A stretch of DNA of 64,000 bases from Treponema sp. GTDB taxonomy: Bacteria; Spirochaetota; Spirochaetia; Treponematales; Treponemataceae. A program made the translations under genes and the position numbers. This document shows, piece after piece, positions 48,858-56,540 of this stretch. How positions within the stretch are numbered: position 1 is the stretch's first letter; each line of letters starts with the position of its first letter. The notes below the pieces were generated by a model, which was not told where the DNA came from, made no database searches, and worked only from the letters and a program-made list of their open reading frames with translations. Location: NCBI GenBank assembly GCA_016290335.1, contig JAEETM010000005.1, forward strand, positions 17,814-81,813. Reading direction: 5' to 3'.

Positions 48858-50000
48858 TCAACGCGGATTTCGAATAATGCCAGTGAAAAGATTTATGTCC
48901 AGTTGTTTGTCGCGTATAACATAACAGAATGGATGATTGGCTTTAAACTGTATTGGAGATTCTGGCCTGGCCGAAGTAGCTTTTAGTCCAAACATAGTTA
49001 CGGCGGCAGCTTTTGTTTCCTTTTCATTTACAGTGATTTTTACCTGATGAATTGCGCAGTCAACATAAATGTCAGAGTTTTCAGAAAAGATTTTTGACAG
49101 GTTTGCAGTCTGAGGGTTAAATGCATCTGTCATTCCAAGGGCTTGCAGTACTGGTACCAGATCGTAACGGTTAGATAAATCAAACTTTGGAAATGTAAGC
49201 TGAATATTTTTATTTCTTTTTCCGGAATCAAACTTCTGCATAAGAACGTTAGGATTTGTTTTTGTGAAATCATAATTCAAATCTTTTGGAAGAAAAATAA
49301 TCATCGAGTAGCGTGAATCTTCATAAGTAAGCTCAAGCATTTGAAAGCATTCATCTTCAAAATAATTATAGCGTGTGGTTTTATGCATCATTGGTGTAGT
49401 GATTGAGGATTCTGAGTTCTTGAAAAAAACTTCGTCGTGTGTATCGTATTCATGAAACTGGTTTGCCCATTTCTGATTAAAATAAAGTGTGTTGAGCAGA
49501 ACAAGCTTTGTAGAAGAAGGTAAGTCCTGCGAAATAAAGTTTTCTATGAGTTTGTTTGTCTTTTTTGAGATAAATTGATTTATCTCTTTGCGGACTGCCG
49601 GACCTTTGGAAAAATCTGTTGGTTTTATTGTAAAATCAAAATCGCTCATAAACTGTTTATAATCTTCATTAAAACCGAGTGATTTTTTATACCAGACTGA
49701 GTTAGACATGTTTTCTGTATTAGTTATTAATTCCTGTATCTGAGAGTCAAAATCTTCAGAAGATGTGCAGGCAATTACATCCTTAATTTGTTCATGAGTC
49801 TGGTCGTTTGACCCCTGAAGCAAAGCATAAAGCAGACTATAGATTGAAAGAGCAGAATAATTTACGTTTTCACTTTGATTGCAAAGAGTTTCAAAAAGCT
49901 TATCGTCAAAAGAATTAACAGATGTACTTGCTTCATTTGAATATGCGTTTATTACTGTCAGCAAAATAAATATATATGATAAAAATGTTTTTCTTTTCAA
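48858..50000 (-). CDS. Secreted serpin (serine protease inhibitor), 380 aa
   Basis: Serpin fold over nearly the full length: SIYSLLYALLQGS, the shutter-region LVLLNTLYFNQKWANQF, PMMHKTTRYNYF, SMIIFLPKD, FPKFDLSNRYDL, LGMTDAFNPQTANLSKI, and the C-terminal HPFCYVIRDK with FTGIIRNP. The reactive loop has an inhibitory-type hinge (NEKETKAAAVT); counting from it puts P1-P1' at about Thr-Ser in KATSAR (inference). Start: TTG 50000 with AAGGAG 6 nt upstream, which gives the signal peptide KRKTFLSYIFILLTVINAYS; the ATG at 50096 would add 32 residues before it. Bacterial serpins are uncommon. This one could protect the cell from host or competitor proteases. Confidence 0.92.
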   Translation of the reverse strand: MKRKTFLSYIFILLTVINAYSNEASTSVNSFDDKLFETLCNQSENVNYSALSIYSLLYALLQGSNDQTHEQIKDVIACTSSEDFDSQIQELITNTENMSNSVWYKKSLGFNEDYKQFMSDFDFTIKPTDFSKGPAVRKEINQFISKKTNKLIENFISQDLPSSTKLVLLNTLYFNQKWANQFHEYDTHDEVFFKNSESSITTPMMHKTTRYNYFEDECFQMLELTYEDSRYSMIIFLPKDLNYDFTKTNPNVLMQKFDSGKRNKNIQLTFPKFDLSNRYDLVPVLQALGMTDAFNPQTANLSKIFSENSDIYVDCAIHQVKITVNEKETKAAAVTMFGLKATSARPESPIQFKANHPFCYVIRDKQLDINLFTGIIRNPR

Positions 50001-50075
50001 AATAGACTCCTTAGTTGTAAAAGGTTTACTGTTAAAAAACAACCTTGTCGCCGCAAAGTTTCTATTTTTGGATGC

Positions 50076-50104
50076 TTGATTTCCTTGCTTAAACATTTTA
50101 TTCT
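50076..50104 (+). promoter_or_regulatory. Promoter of the tautomerase gene (leaderless arrangement)
   Basis: TTGATT (50076-50081), 17 bp, TATTCT (50099-50104), then 6 nt to ATG 50111. No Shine-Dalgarno lies between. Transcription should begin at or very near the ATG. Confidence 0.5.
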
Positions 50105-50110
50105 AAAAAT

Positions 50111-50467
50111 ATGCCGTTAGTAAAAGTTAATATGCTTAAGGGTAAAACACCCGAGTTTAAGAAAATTGTTTTTGATTGTATTCATGAAGGTTTGATTGAT
50201 GCATTTGGAATTGCTGATTGGGATAGGTTTCAGCGAATCGAAGAATATGATAAATCGTGCTGGGAAGCTCCTGAAGGTAAGACCGAAAGCTTTATGATTA
50301 TTGAACTCACAATTTTTCCGGGAAGAACCCGAGCACAGAAAAAATCAGCAATTGAAAAAATTACCGGGCTGCTGTGCGAAAAGCTTGGAATCCCCGCGAC
50401 CGATGTTTTTATTGTGATGAATGAACCTCCGCTGGAAAACTGGGGAATGGGAGGGAATCAGAAATGA
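50111..50467 (+). CDS. Tautomerase/MIF-superfamily protein (118 aa)
   Basis: The start MPLVKV exposes Pro as residue 1 after Met removal, the catalytic base of tautomerases. The remainder fits the long-form family: KIVFDCIHEGLIDAFGI, ESFMIIELTIFPGRTRAQKKSAIEKI, and DVFIVMNEPPLENWGM near the C-terminus. A small cytoplasmic enzyme, usually oligomeric, acting on keto-enol substrates. The start is 6 nt after a -10 box without Shine-Dalgarno, so the mRNA may be leaderless. It overlaps the next gene by 4 nt (ATGA), indicating coupled translation. Confidence 0.88.
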   Translation: MPLVKVNMLKGKTPEFKKIVFDCIHEGLIDAFGIADWDRFQRIEEYDKSCWEAPEGKTESFMIIELTIFPGRTRAQKKSAIEKITGLLCEKLGIPATDVFIVMNEPPLENWGMGGNQK

Positions 50468-51291
50468 ATATCGGAATAATCGGATACGGAAGCATGGGGA
50501 AGATGCTCGCAGAAAACTTTCTGGCTTCTGGAATTGTGGAGAAGGATTCGCTGTATCTCGCGAACAGGACTCTGGAAAAGCTGCGGGAAATGGAATGCAG
50601 GGCAAACATTTGTAAGTCGAATGCAGAGGTGGCTGAACGGGCTGATTTTCTTTTTCTGTGTGTAAGGCCAGCGGATATAAAAATCATTCTGGAAGAAATT
50701 GCTGATTCTGTGAAAGCTGATTCACTGGTGATTTCGTTGAATGGAAGTGTCTCTTTTGCCCAACTGGAGAAAATCCTCTGTAAGAATTGTTCGCATAAGA
50801 TTGCAAAAATGATTCCGAGCGTAACGGCAGAAATTAATAGATCGCAATCGCTTGTGTGCTGCAATAAAATGGTGAAAACGGCGGACAAGGCTAAGTTATG
50901 CGAAATAATAAAATGTCTTGGTGAAGTGATTGAACTTCCTGAAAATGAAATTGGAATGGGTTCTGAGTTGGTGAGCTGTATGCCGGGATTTATTGCGTCG
51001 ATTTTTGATGTAATCTGTAAGTCAGCAAAAAAGCATACCGAGATTCCACAGGAGCAGATTGTTCAGATGGTTTTAAAAACTGTTTCGGCTACAAGTGAAC
51101 TGATGCTTCAAAAGAATATGACTTTTGAGAATGTTGTTTCCCGCGTTGCAACAAAGGGCGGAATCACGGAAGAGGGCGCAAAAGTAATTTACGAAGGAAT
51201 GCCGGAAGTTGCAGATTTGATGTTTGAAAAAACACTGGAAAAGAGAAAGCAGACTACGAAAAAAGCGGAAGAGTTGTTCAGTCAGGAGTAA
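50464..51291 (+). CDS. Pyrroline-5-carboxylate reductase-like protein (275 aa)
   Basis: NAD(P)-dependent reductase of the ProC family; the classic reaction is the last step of proline synthesis. The N-terminal Rossmann motif is IGIIGYGSMG (Gly7-x-Gly9-x-x-Gly12), followed by DSLYLANRT and FLFLCVRPADI. The dimerisation domain contains MPSVTAEINRSQS, ELVSCMPGFIAS and VATKGGITEEGAKVI; the last resembles the ProC signature but with KGGIT where GGTT is usual. It overlaps the tautomerase gene by 4 nt. The divergence and company leave open a role other than proline synthesis, so no symbol is given. Confidence 0.8.
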   Translation: MNIGIIGYGSMGKMLAENFLASGIVEKDSLYLANRTLEKLREMECRANICKSNAEVAERADFLFLCVRPADIKIILEEIADSVKADSLVISLNGSVSFAQLEKILCKNCSHKIAKMIPSVTAEINRSQSLVCCNKMVKTADKAKLCEIIKCLGEVIELPENEIGMGSELVSCMPGFIASIFDVICKSAKKHTEIPQEQIVQMVLKTVSATSELMLQKNMTFENVVSRVATKGGITEEGAKVIYEGMPEVADLMFEKTLEKRKQTTKKAEELFSQE

Positions 51292-51298
51292 ACCAGAA

Positions 51299-51937
51299 AT
51301 GACACTTGAAGAAAGAAATCAAAAGGTGCGCACTTTTTTTAATGGTAAAATTGACACTTACGATGATGTGCACAGTGAATATATGAAAACAAAAGTTTTG
51401 CTGGCAGAAAGTCTGGACAAGAATGCAAAAAAGATTCTGGACTTGGGCGGCGGAACAGGGCTTGAATTGATTCACCTGTTTGAGCTGTTTCCAGACGCGC
51501 AGGTCACTGTAATCGATATAACAGAAAATATGCTTGAAAAATTGAAGACGCGCGATTTTGCCGGTCACGTTACAACAATCTGCGGCGACTTTTTTGAAGT
51601 TCCATTTGGCGCGGATTTTGATGCAGTTATTACAACATCAGCGTTCCATCATTTTAAGAAAGATGAAAAAATCCGATTGCTCAAGAAAATTATGGATTGT
51701 CTTAAAACTGGCGGTCAGTTTATAAATTGTGATTTGATTGCGCTGACTCCCGAAGAAGAGGCCGAACAGCTTGTGGAATTGGAAAACAATACCGATGACA
51801 CAAAACATATAGATATTCCGCTAACAATTGAAAATGAAATAGACGCACTTGAAAAAGCTGGATTTACGCAGATTACTTCGAGCAATGGCGGTAAGGAAAA
51901 CTACGGGTTGTTTGTTGCGAGAAAATCGGAGTATTGA
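51299..51937 (+). CDS. Class I SAM-dependent methyltransferase (212 aa)
   Basis: SAM-binding motif I is ILDLGGGTGLE (Asp48, Gly50-Gly54), and motif II ends in acidic Asp73 in VIDITENML. TTSAFHHFK near residue 113 is the motif IV position, and LLKKIMDCLKTGGQFI follows. ATG 51299 is chosen for its AGGAG 10 nt upstream; the open frame runs further up into the ProC-like gene. It ends in a 1-3 nt overlap with the next GNAT. Small-molecule methylation is likely; the substrate is unknown. Confidence 0.88.
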   Translation: MTLEERNQKVRTFFNGKIDTYDDVHSEYMKTKVLLAESLDKNAKKILDLGGGTGLELIHLFELFPDAQVTVIDITENMLEKLKTRDFAGHVTTICGDFFEVPFGADFDAVITTSAFHHFKKDEKIRLLKKIMDCLKTGGQFINCDLIALTPEEEAEQLVELENNTDDTKHIDIPLTIENEIDALEKAGFTQITSSNGGKENYGLFVARKSEY

Positions 51938-51939
51938 TG

Positions 51940-52419
51940 ATGGAAGAAATTATTTATCGCAAAGCAACTGTTGATGATTGCCGGGAGCTTTCAATCTTAA
52001 AACGAGATGTATGGAATAGTACGTACCAGGGGATTTATCCGCGTGAAAAACTTGAAGGTTACGACATAGATAAAAACGAACAGATTTTTAAGAGCATTGT
52101 TGAAAATCCAGAAATTGAATTATATGTTGCGCAGGCGGATGGTCAGCTCATCGGACTTATGACTTGCGGTAAACCGTATAAATTGTATGATGAGTTTAAT
52201 CAGGAAGTTGCGTTGCTTTATATACGAAAAGATTTTCAGCGAAAAGGAATTGGCAGACATTTTATCGAAATCGCAAAAGATGAAACTCGAAAAAAAGGCT
52301 TTGATGATTTTATTTTAGCTGTCAATTCAAAAAACGAAAACGCAATTGCTTTTTATCTTGCGATGGGTGGAAAAGTAATTCGCGAGGACGAAGGGCAAAA
52401 GCTGTTTTTGTTCAAATAG
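51940..52419 (+). CDS. GNAT N-acetyltransferase (159 aa)
   Basis: Single-domain GNAT: EEIIYRKATVDDCRELSILK at the start, acetyl-CoA motif IRKDFQRKGIGRHFIEIAKD (R-K-G-I-G), and SKNENAIAFYLAMGG near the end. ATG 51940 is preferred because GGAG lies 7 nt upstream; ATG 51937, overlapping the previous stop, is also possible. It is translationally linked with the methyltransferase before it. Substrate unknown. Confidence 0.88.
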   Translation: MEEIIYRKATVDDCRELSILKRDVWNSTYQGIYPREKLEGYDIDKNEQIFKSIVENPEIELYVAQADGQLIGLMTCGKPYKLYDEFNQEVALLYIRKDFQRKGIGRHFIEIAKDETRKKGFDDFILAVNSKNENAIAFYLAMGGKVIREDEGQKLFLFK

Positions 52420-52440
52420 AAAGAGGGGGTATTGCATCCT

Positions 52441-53211
52441 ATGGAAATTAAAAAAGCAGAAATTGATAAAGGGCAGGCGTTTGATTTTGGGCGCACTTCG
52501 GAAATCTATGCACAGTATCGCGACATTTATCCGGAGTGTATGTTTCAGAAGCTTGCAGACCTTGGGTTTGGTATTCAGGGGCAGAAGATTCTTGATTTGG
52601 GCACAGGCACTGGTGTAATTCCGCGCGGCATGTACAAATACGGCGGACAGTGGCTTGGAACAGATATAGCTGAAAATCAGATTAAATATGCAAGGGAGCT
52701 TTCAGCCGGTAAGAATATTGAATACCTTGTGAGCTCGGCAGAAGAGCTTGATTTTGAAGAAGGCAGCTTTGATGTTATTACCGCCGCACAATGCTTCTGG
52801 TATTTTGAGCCTTCAATCATCGTTCCAAAGATTAAAAAGTTTTTGCGCAATGGCGGCACCTTCCTGAAAATCTACATGAGCTATATGAAAGAGGAGCAGA
52901 TTACTCACGATTCAAACGGACTTGTAAAAAAGATTAACGGAAACTGGAGCGGAGGGAATCCCGGAATAAAGGATTTGACAACTCATCATTTTGAAAATCC
53001 TCAGATGGACAGTATGGTTGTTGATCTTCCTTTTACAAGAGAAACCTGGCATGGACGAATGCTTTCGAGCCGCGGAGTTATGGCGGCAATGAACGAAGAG
53101 CAGATAAAGCAGTTTGATTACGAACACAAAAAAATGCTTGAAGAAAATTACCCCGAAAGCTTTACTGTAAAACACAAGATTTTTTTAACGTGGTATAATA
53201 TAGAAAAATAG
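52441..53211 (+). CDS. Class I SAM-dependent methyltransferase (256 aa)
   Basis: Methyltransferase-11-type fold. Motif I is ILDLGTGTGVIPRG (Asp52, Gly54-Gly58), motif II is LGTDIAENQI (Asp75), then SFDVITAAQCFWYF and RNGGTFLKIYMSYM. The start is ATG 52441 behind a strong AGAGGGGG; the in-frame TTG at 52432 is too near that site. It lies among GNAT genes on the same strand with short gaps and is probably in one transcript. Target unknown, likely a small molecule. Confidence 0.88.
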   Translation: MEIKKAEIDKGQAFDFGRTSEIYAQYRDIYPECMFQKLADLGFGIQGQKILDLGTGTGVIPRGMYKYGGQWLGTDIAENQIKYARELSAGKNIEYLVSSAEELDFEEGSFDVITAAQCFWYFEPSIIVPKIKKFLRNGGTFLKIYMSYMKEEQITHDSNGLVKKINGNWSGGNPGIKDLTTHHFENPQMDSMVVDLPFTRETWHGRMLSSRGVMAAMNEEQIKQFDYEHKKMLEENYPESFTVKHKIFLTWYNIEK

Positions 53212-53221
53212 GAAGAAGAAA

Positions 53222-53779
53222 ATGAATCACAAAGGAACAATCCAATTAGAAACAGAGCGGCTGATTTTACGGAGATTTACAATTGATGATGCACCGGCTA
53301 TGTTCAAAAACTGGGCGTCGGATCCGGAGGTAACAAAGTTTATGACATGGCCCACTCATAAGGACGTTGGTGTGAGCAAGTGGGTTTTGGACAGCTGGAT
53401 CCCATCATACGAAAAAAATGATTATTATGTGTGGGCAATAATCCTAAAGGAAAACGGAGACGAGCCTATTGGAAATATTCACGGTTTGCCAAAGGTCGAA
53501 ATTGAGGCTGTTGAGTTTGGTTATGCGCTTGGCAGAAAGTGGTGGCACAAGGGAATTATGACGGAAGTTCTCCATACAGTGATTGATTTTTTCTTTGAGC
53601 AGGTTGGCGTAAACAGCATCAGGGCTTATCACGATCCGAACAATCCGCATTCGGGTATGGTTATGAAAAAGTGCGGCATGAAATATGAAGGAACGCTCCG
53701 CAGTGCAGACAGAAATAATCAGGGAATTGTTGACCAGTGCTGGTATTCGATTTTGCGCAGCGAGTGGGAAGAGAAGTAA
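53222..53779 (+). CDS. RimJ/RimL-type GNAT acetyltransferase (185 aa)
   Basis: N-acetyltransferase of the ribosomal-protein-acetyltransferase branch, judged by LETERLILRRFTIDDAPAMF, VEFGYALGRKWWHKGIMTEVL and NPHSGMVMKKCGMKYEGTLR. Such proteins acetylate N-termini, toxins or antibiotics as well as ribosomal proteins, so the substrate is open. It begins 11 nt behind the methyltransferase gene. A typical length with no oddity. Confidence 0.9.
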   Translation: MNHKGTIQLETERLILRRFTIDDAPAMFKNWASDPEVTKFMTWPTHKDVGVSKWVLDSWIPSYEKNDYYVWAIILKENGDEPIGNIHGLPKVEIEAVEFGYALGRKWWHKGIMTEVLHTVIDFFFEQVGVNSIRAYHDPNNPHSGMVMKKCGMKYEGTLRSADRNNQGIVDQCWYSILRSEWEEK

Positions 53780-53800
53780 AACATTTATTGCGAGGTTTTT

Positions 53801-54376
53801 ATGATAAAAATAAAGAAGGTAGATAAATCATTTTTTGAATTATACGATAAGGTTCCTCAGAATGTTGAAGTGCACTCGGAATTACGGCTGCGTATGATTG
53901 ATGGCGGGCTTGGTGGAATTGCATTTGATGAAGTTCCGGTTACGCCTTATGTAAAAGATCTTGCCAAGTATGAGCGTGCTACTGAGTTCGAAAAAGAGTT
54001 TGAGATTTTTACCTGGCATTTTTTTATGGCTTTTGATGGTGAAAAACCTGTTGGTGCAGTGACACTTGCTGGCACTACGCCAAACCTGTACATGCTGGGT
54101 GGAATGAAGGATGCCTGCGTTTTGTGGGATATCCGCGTTGATGATAAGTATAAACATCATGGAATTGGTCAGAAGCTTTTTGACCAGGCAAAGAAGGTGG
54201 CCATTGCTGACGGCTACAAAAAAATGATAATTGAAAGTCAGAACATCAATGTGGCTGCCTGCCGCTTTTACAGAAAACAGGGAGCTGTTATTGCTAAAAT
54301 TGATACCAACGCTTATTGTTCTGAGCCAGGGCTGGAAAATGAAGTTCAGTTGATCTGGACATTGGAATTGAAATAA
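53801..54376 (+). CDS. GNAT acetyltransferase, streptothricin-acetyltransferase-like (191 aa)
   Basis: The C-terminal half resembles the Sat branch of GNATs: LWDIRVDDKYKHHGIGQKLF (acetyl-CoA loop H-H-G-I-G), then IIESQNINVAACRFYRKQGA and IDTNAYCSEPGLENEVQLIW. The E-(S/T)-Q-x-x-N-x-x-AC-(R/K)-FY pattern is the shared signature. This suggests, but does not show, acetylation of an antibiotic or similar amine. GCGAGG precedes the start. It is surrounded by other acetyltransferases on the same strand. Confidence 0.82.
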   Translation: MIKIKKVDKSFFELYDKVPQNVEVHSELRLRMIDGGLGGIAFDEVPVTPYVKDLAKYERATEFEKEFEIFTWHFFMAFDGEKPVGAVTLAGTTPNLYMLGGMKDACVLWDIRVDDKYKHHGIGQKLFDQAKKVAIADGYKKMIIESQNINVAACRFYRKQGAVIAKIDTNAYCSEPGLENEVQLIWTLELK

Positions 54377-54392
54377 TTAAAAGGAGCCTGAA

Positions 54393-54956
54393 ATGAAAAA
54401 TGTTTATGAAGATTGTCCAATATTTGAGAACGAGCGCTGGCTTTTGCGTCTTGTAGAAAAAAATGATGCGGAAGATTTGCTTAAGGTTTACGGAGACAAA
54501 AATGCACTTCCGTTTTTTAACAGCGACAATTGCGACGGTGACAATTTTTATTACCACACAAAAGAACTCATGGACAAGGCTATGGATTTCTGGCTTTATT
54601 CTTACCGTGAAAAGTGGTTTGTGCGATGGGCGATTATTGATAAAACAACGGGCAAAGTGATTGGAACTATTGAGTCGTTCAAACGTCTTTCTGAAGATGA
54701 TTTTAACGAGTCTGGAGTTTTGCGTCTTGATGTTTGCAGTAATTATGAAAGGGCTGAAGTGTTGAAAGAAATCATGTCGCTTATTGTTCCTTATATTTTT
54801 GAAATGTTTGACTGTAAGCAGGTTGTTACAAAAATCCCGATTTATGCAGTGGAACGAGCTGTGGCAGCTACAGCTTTTGGATTTAAGAAAACAGATTCGC
54901 TTCTGGTTGCAAAAGACGGAGTTGCGTTCAACGGATATTGGATTTTCAGAGGATAA
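54393..54956 (+). CDS. GNAT acetyltransferase, RimJ/L-like (187 aa)
   Basis: It opens with FENERWLLRLVEKNDAEDLLKVYGD, typical of the RimJ/RimL branch; VRWAIIDKTTGKVIGTIESF and LRLDVCSNYERAEVLKEIMS follow. The usual (Q/R)-x-x-G-x-(G/A) loop is replaced by YERAEVL, so acetyl-CoA binding may be altered. AAGGAG lies before the start. Substrate unknown; a degenerate family member is possible. Confidence 0.8.
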   Translation: MKNVYEDCPIFENERWLLRLVEKNDAEDLLKVYGDKNALPFFNSDNCDGDNFYYHTKELMDKAMDFWLYSYREKWFVRWAIIDKTTGKVIGTIESFKRLSEDDFNESGVLRLDVCSNYERAEVLKEIMSLIVPYIFEMFDCKQVVTKIPIYAVERAVAATAFGFKKTDSLLVAKDGVAFNGYWIFRG

Positions 54957-54999
54957 TAAAATTACACTTAAAGGAAGAAATAAAAATCAGGAGTTTAAA

Positions 55000-55320
55000 A
55001 TGACAGAACAAACAATAAACAGAATCAGACAATTTGTAGCAGACCGAGACTGGGGGCAGTATCACAGCCCGGCAAATCTTGCAAAATCAATTTCGATTGA
55101 GGCTAACGAGCTTCTGGAATGCTTTCAGTGGAGCGACACAGAGTACGACCTTCAGCACGTAAAAGAAGAACTCGCCGATGTACTTGTTTATTGCCGCGAC
55201 CTTTTAGACAAGCTGGACCTGGACGAAGACGAAATTGTAAACATGAAGATGGACATGAACGAGAAAAAATATCCGGCAGATAAAGCCCGCGGTAACAACA
55301 AGAAGTATACGGAGTTGTAA
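55000..55320 (+). CDS. MazG-like nucleotide pyrophosphohydrolase (106 aa)
   Basis: Metal-binding Glu34-x-x-Glu37 in SIEANELLECFQW and Glu57-x-x-Asp60 in KEELADVLVYCRDL, followed by a lysine-rich tail (KYPADKARGNNKKY) typical of the short MazG-like proteins. ATG 55000 has CAGGAG 6 nt upstream; the longer open frame reaches back into the preceding GNAT gene and is not the start. Hydrolyses NTPs, probably removing abnormal nucleotides. Confidence 0.9.
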   Translation: MTEQTINRIRQFVADRDWGQYHSPANLAKSISIEANELLECFQWSDTEYDLQHVKEELADVLVYCRDLLDKLDLDEDEIVNMKMDMNEKKYPADKARGNNKKYTEL

Positions 55321-55322
55321 GG

Positions 55323-55781
55323 TTGGACTTACAGATAAGAAGAGCAACAGCCGAAGATGCACAGATTCTCGTTGATATTTACAACAAGGCGTTTTACGAG
55401 GATTATGTGAAATATGGTGAATGTCCGGGATACGGGCGGTCGGTCAGCGATATGATTAAATCAATTAATGAGACTTCAAAATATATCGCGTATGTTGGTG
55501 CTGGTCCGGTTGGGGCTATATCTGTTTTGAAGAAAGATGATGGTCTTTATTATTTGGGCGCGCTTTGTGTTATCCCGGAATATCAGCGGCGGGGAATTGG
55601 TTATAAATTGCTTGAGTTTATGAAAGAACAGTATAAGGACTGGGGTAGAATCGAATTAGTTACGCCGGCAGACAAGGAAAAGAATATTAACTTTTATACA
55701 AAAAAATGCGGGTTTAAAATTGATTATGAAGAGATGGATGGGGCGGTGAAGGTTTACCACTTTAGTTTGAATAGAGAGTAA
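55323..55781 (+). CDS. GNAT N-acetyltransferase with TTG start (152 aa)
   Basis: It begins DLQIRRATAEDAQILVDIYNKAF, the usual GNAT opening, so TTG 55323 is the likely start. It lies 3 nt after the MazG-like gene, and the ribosome site is GGAG inside that gene's end. Motif A is LCVIPEYQRRGIGYKLLEFM (Q-R-R-G-I-G), followed by NINFYTKKCGF. Last gene of the small-enzyme run; it converges on the toxin-antitoxin pair. Substrate unknown. Confidence 0.87.
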   Translation: MDLQIRRATAEDAQILVDIYNKAFYEDYVKYGECPGYGRSVSDMIKSINETSKYIAYVGAGPVGAISVLKKDDGLYYLGALCVIPEYQRRGIGYKLLEFMKEQYKDWGRIELVTPADKEKNINFYTKKCGFKIDYEEMDGAVKVYHFSLNRE

Positions 55782-55798
55782 AGTTATTTATTTCAATC

Positions 55799-56020
55799 TT
55801 AGTTTTCTTCTCTGGTTTCTTTAAGAGACTGCATAATATCATCGTATTTAAGATCAAAAAGAGTTTTTATTCCTGCGAAAGGAGATGAGTCTGGAACTTC
55901 TGGGGAAATGCGAAAAACAGAGCCATCGGCGCGTTTAACAAGAACGGCTCCATCGTTTTTAGACTTATCAAGAATTGAAGAGAAATTTTGTCTTGCTTCA
56001 GAATAAGTTACTACAAGCAT
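55799..56020 (-). CDS. Phd/YefM-type antitoxin (73 aa)
   Basis: Antitoxin of the prevent-host-death fold: VVTYSEARQNFSSILDKSKNDG, then VLVKRADGSVFRISPE. This N-terminal part binds DNA as a dimer; the C-terminal tail (GIKTLFDLKYDDIMQSLKETREEN) should cover the toxin. It has AGAGGTG before the start and overlaps the end of the PIN toxin gene by 10 nt, so it is second in its operon, the reverse of the common order. The palindrome at 56407 is its likely operator. Confidence 0.85.
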   Translation of the reverse strand: MLVVTYSEARQNFSSILDKSKNDGAVLVKRADGSVFRISPEVPDSSPFAGIKTLFDLKYDDIMQSLKETREEN

Positions 56021-56400
56021 GCGACACCTCTTGAAATTGCATTTGTTTTCATTGTTCCATCCATTGTATACAATGGTAACGAAAGCTGTTTTGCAAGAGA
56101 AATATAATATGAATCGTAGGCATAAGATTCTGTTTCTCCTGCAATTACAATTGCATTTGGAATATCCGGCTCCATAAGTCTCATTGGAATCCTTGCAAAC
56201 TCGTGATATACAGAAACTCCATCATAAATGGAAATCAATTTGCGTTTAATAAGTTTACTTAGTGCATTTCCAATTTCAAATGGTAAACAGCTTGGTGCAA
56301 CAAGTCGTGCTGCGCCAACAGTTTTTACGACAGAGTCTTTGTCATTTTGATTCAAAAGAAACTCCAAGATACATGAAGCATCAATAACTAATTCATTCAT
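56011..56400 (-). CDS. PIN-domain ribonuclease toxin, VapC-like (129 aa)
   Basis: PIN-domain RNase. All four metal-binding acids are in place: Asp7 (VIDAS), Glu42 (FEIGNAL), Asp96 (AYDSYY) and Asp114 (TMDGT). Length is normal, so the toxin looks intact. It is encoded upstream of its antitoxin. The ATG at 56400 has no Shine-Dalgarno and begins 6 nt after the -10 box, so its mRNA may be leaderless while the antitoxin has a good ribosome site. That would favour antitoxin synthesis. VapC-type enzymes usually cleave tRNA or rRNA; the target here is unknown. Confidence 0.87.
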   Translation of the reverse strand: MNELVIDASCILEFLLNQNDKDSVVKTVGAARLVAPSCLPFEIGNALSKLIKRKLISIYDGVSVYHEFARIPMRLMEPDIPNAIVIAGETESYAYDSYYISLAKQLSLPLYTMDGTMKTNAISRGVACL

Positions 56401-56406
56401 ATACTA

Positions 56407-56435
56407 ATTGTACTATTGTACAATGGTGGTGTCAA
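56407..56435 (-). promoter_or_regulatory. Promoter and palindromic operator of the toxin-antitoxin operon
   Basis: On the minus strand: perfect TTGACA (plus 56430-56435), 17 bp, TACAAT (plus 56407-56412), then 6 nt to the toxin ATG. An inverted repeat ATTGTAC-TATT-GTACAAT (56407-56424) covers the -10 and part of the spacer, placed for autorepression. Confidence 0.7.
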
Positions 56436-56457
56436 GAATTTATAATTGGTTTTACAA

Positions 56458-56486
56458 TTTACAGATATTATTTTGTCTCGTATAAT
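56458..56486 (+). promoter_or_regulatory. Promoter of the MmeI-like gene
   Basis: TTTACA (56458-56463), 17 bp, perfect TATAAT (56481-56486), 54 nt before ATG 56541. It lies back to back with the toxin-antitoxin promoter. Confidence 0.6.
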
Positions 56487-56540
56487 GATTATATTATTGA
56501 TACAATTCAAGCTTGATTAAGATTAAAGGAAAAAGAAAAA

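Noticed and set aside
48821..48877. Mini open frame of 18 codons after the first MazG-like gene
   Set aside because: It overlaps the end of the serpin gene, has no independent ribosome site and no recognisable sequence.
46820..55800. Search for attC sites between the GNAT and MazG genes as an integron array
   Set aside because: The gaps are mostly under 25 nt and contain ribosome sites only, with no room for attC structures.
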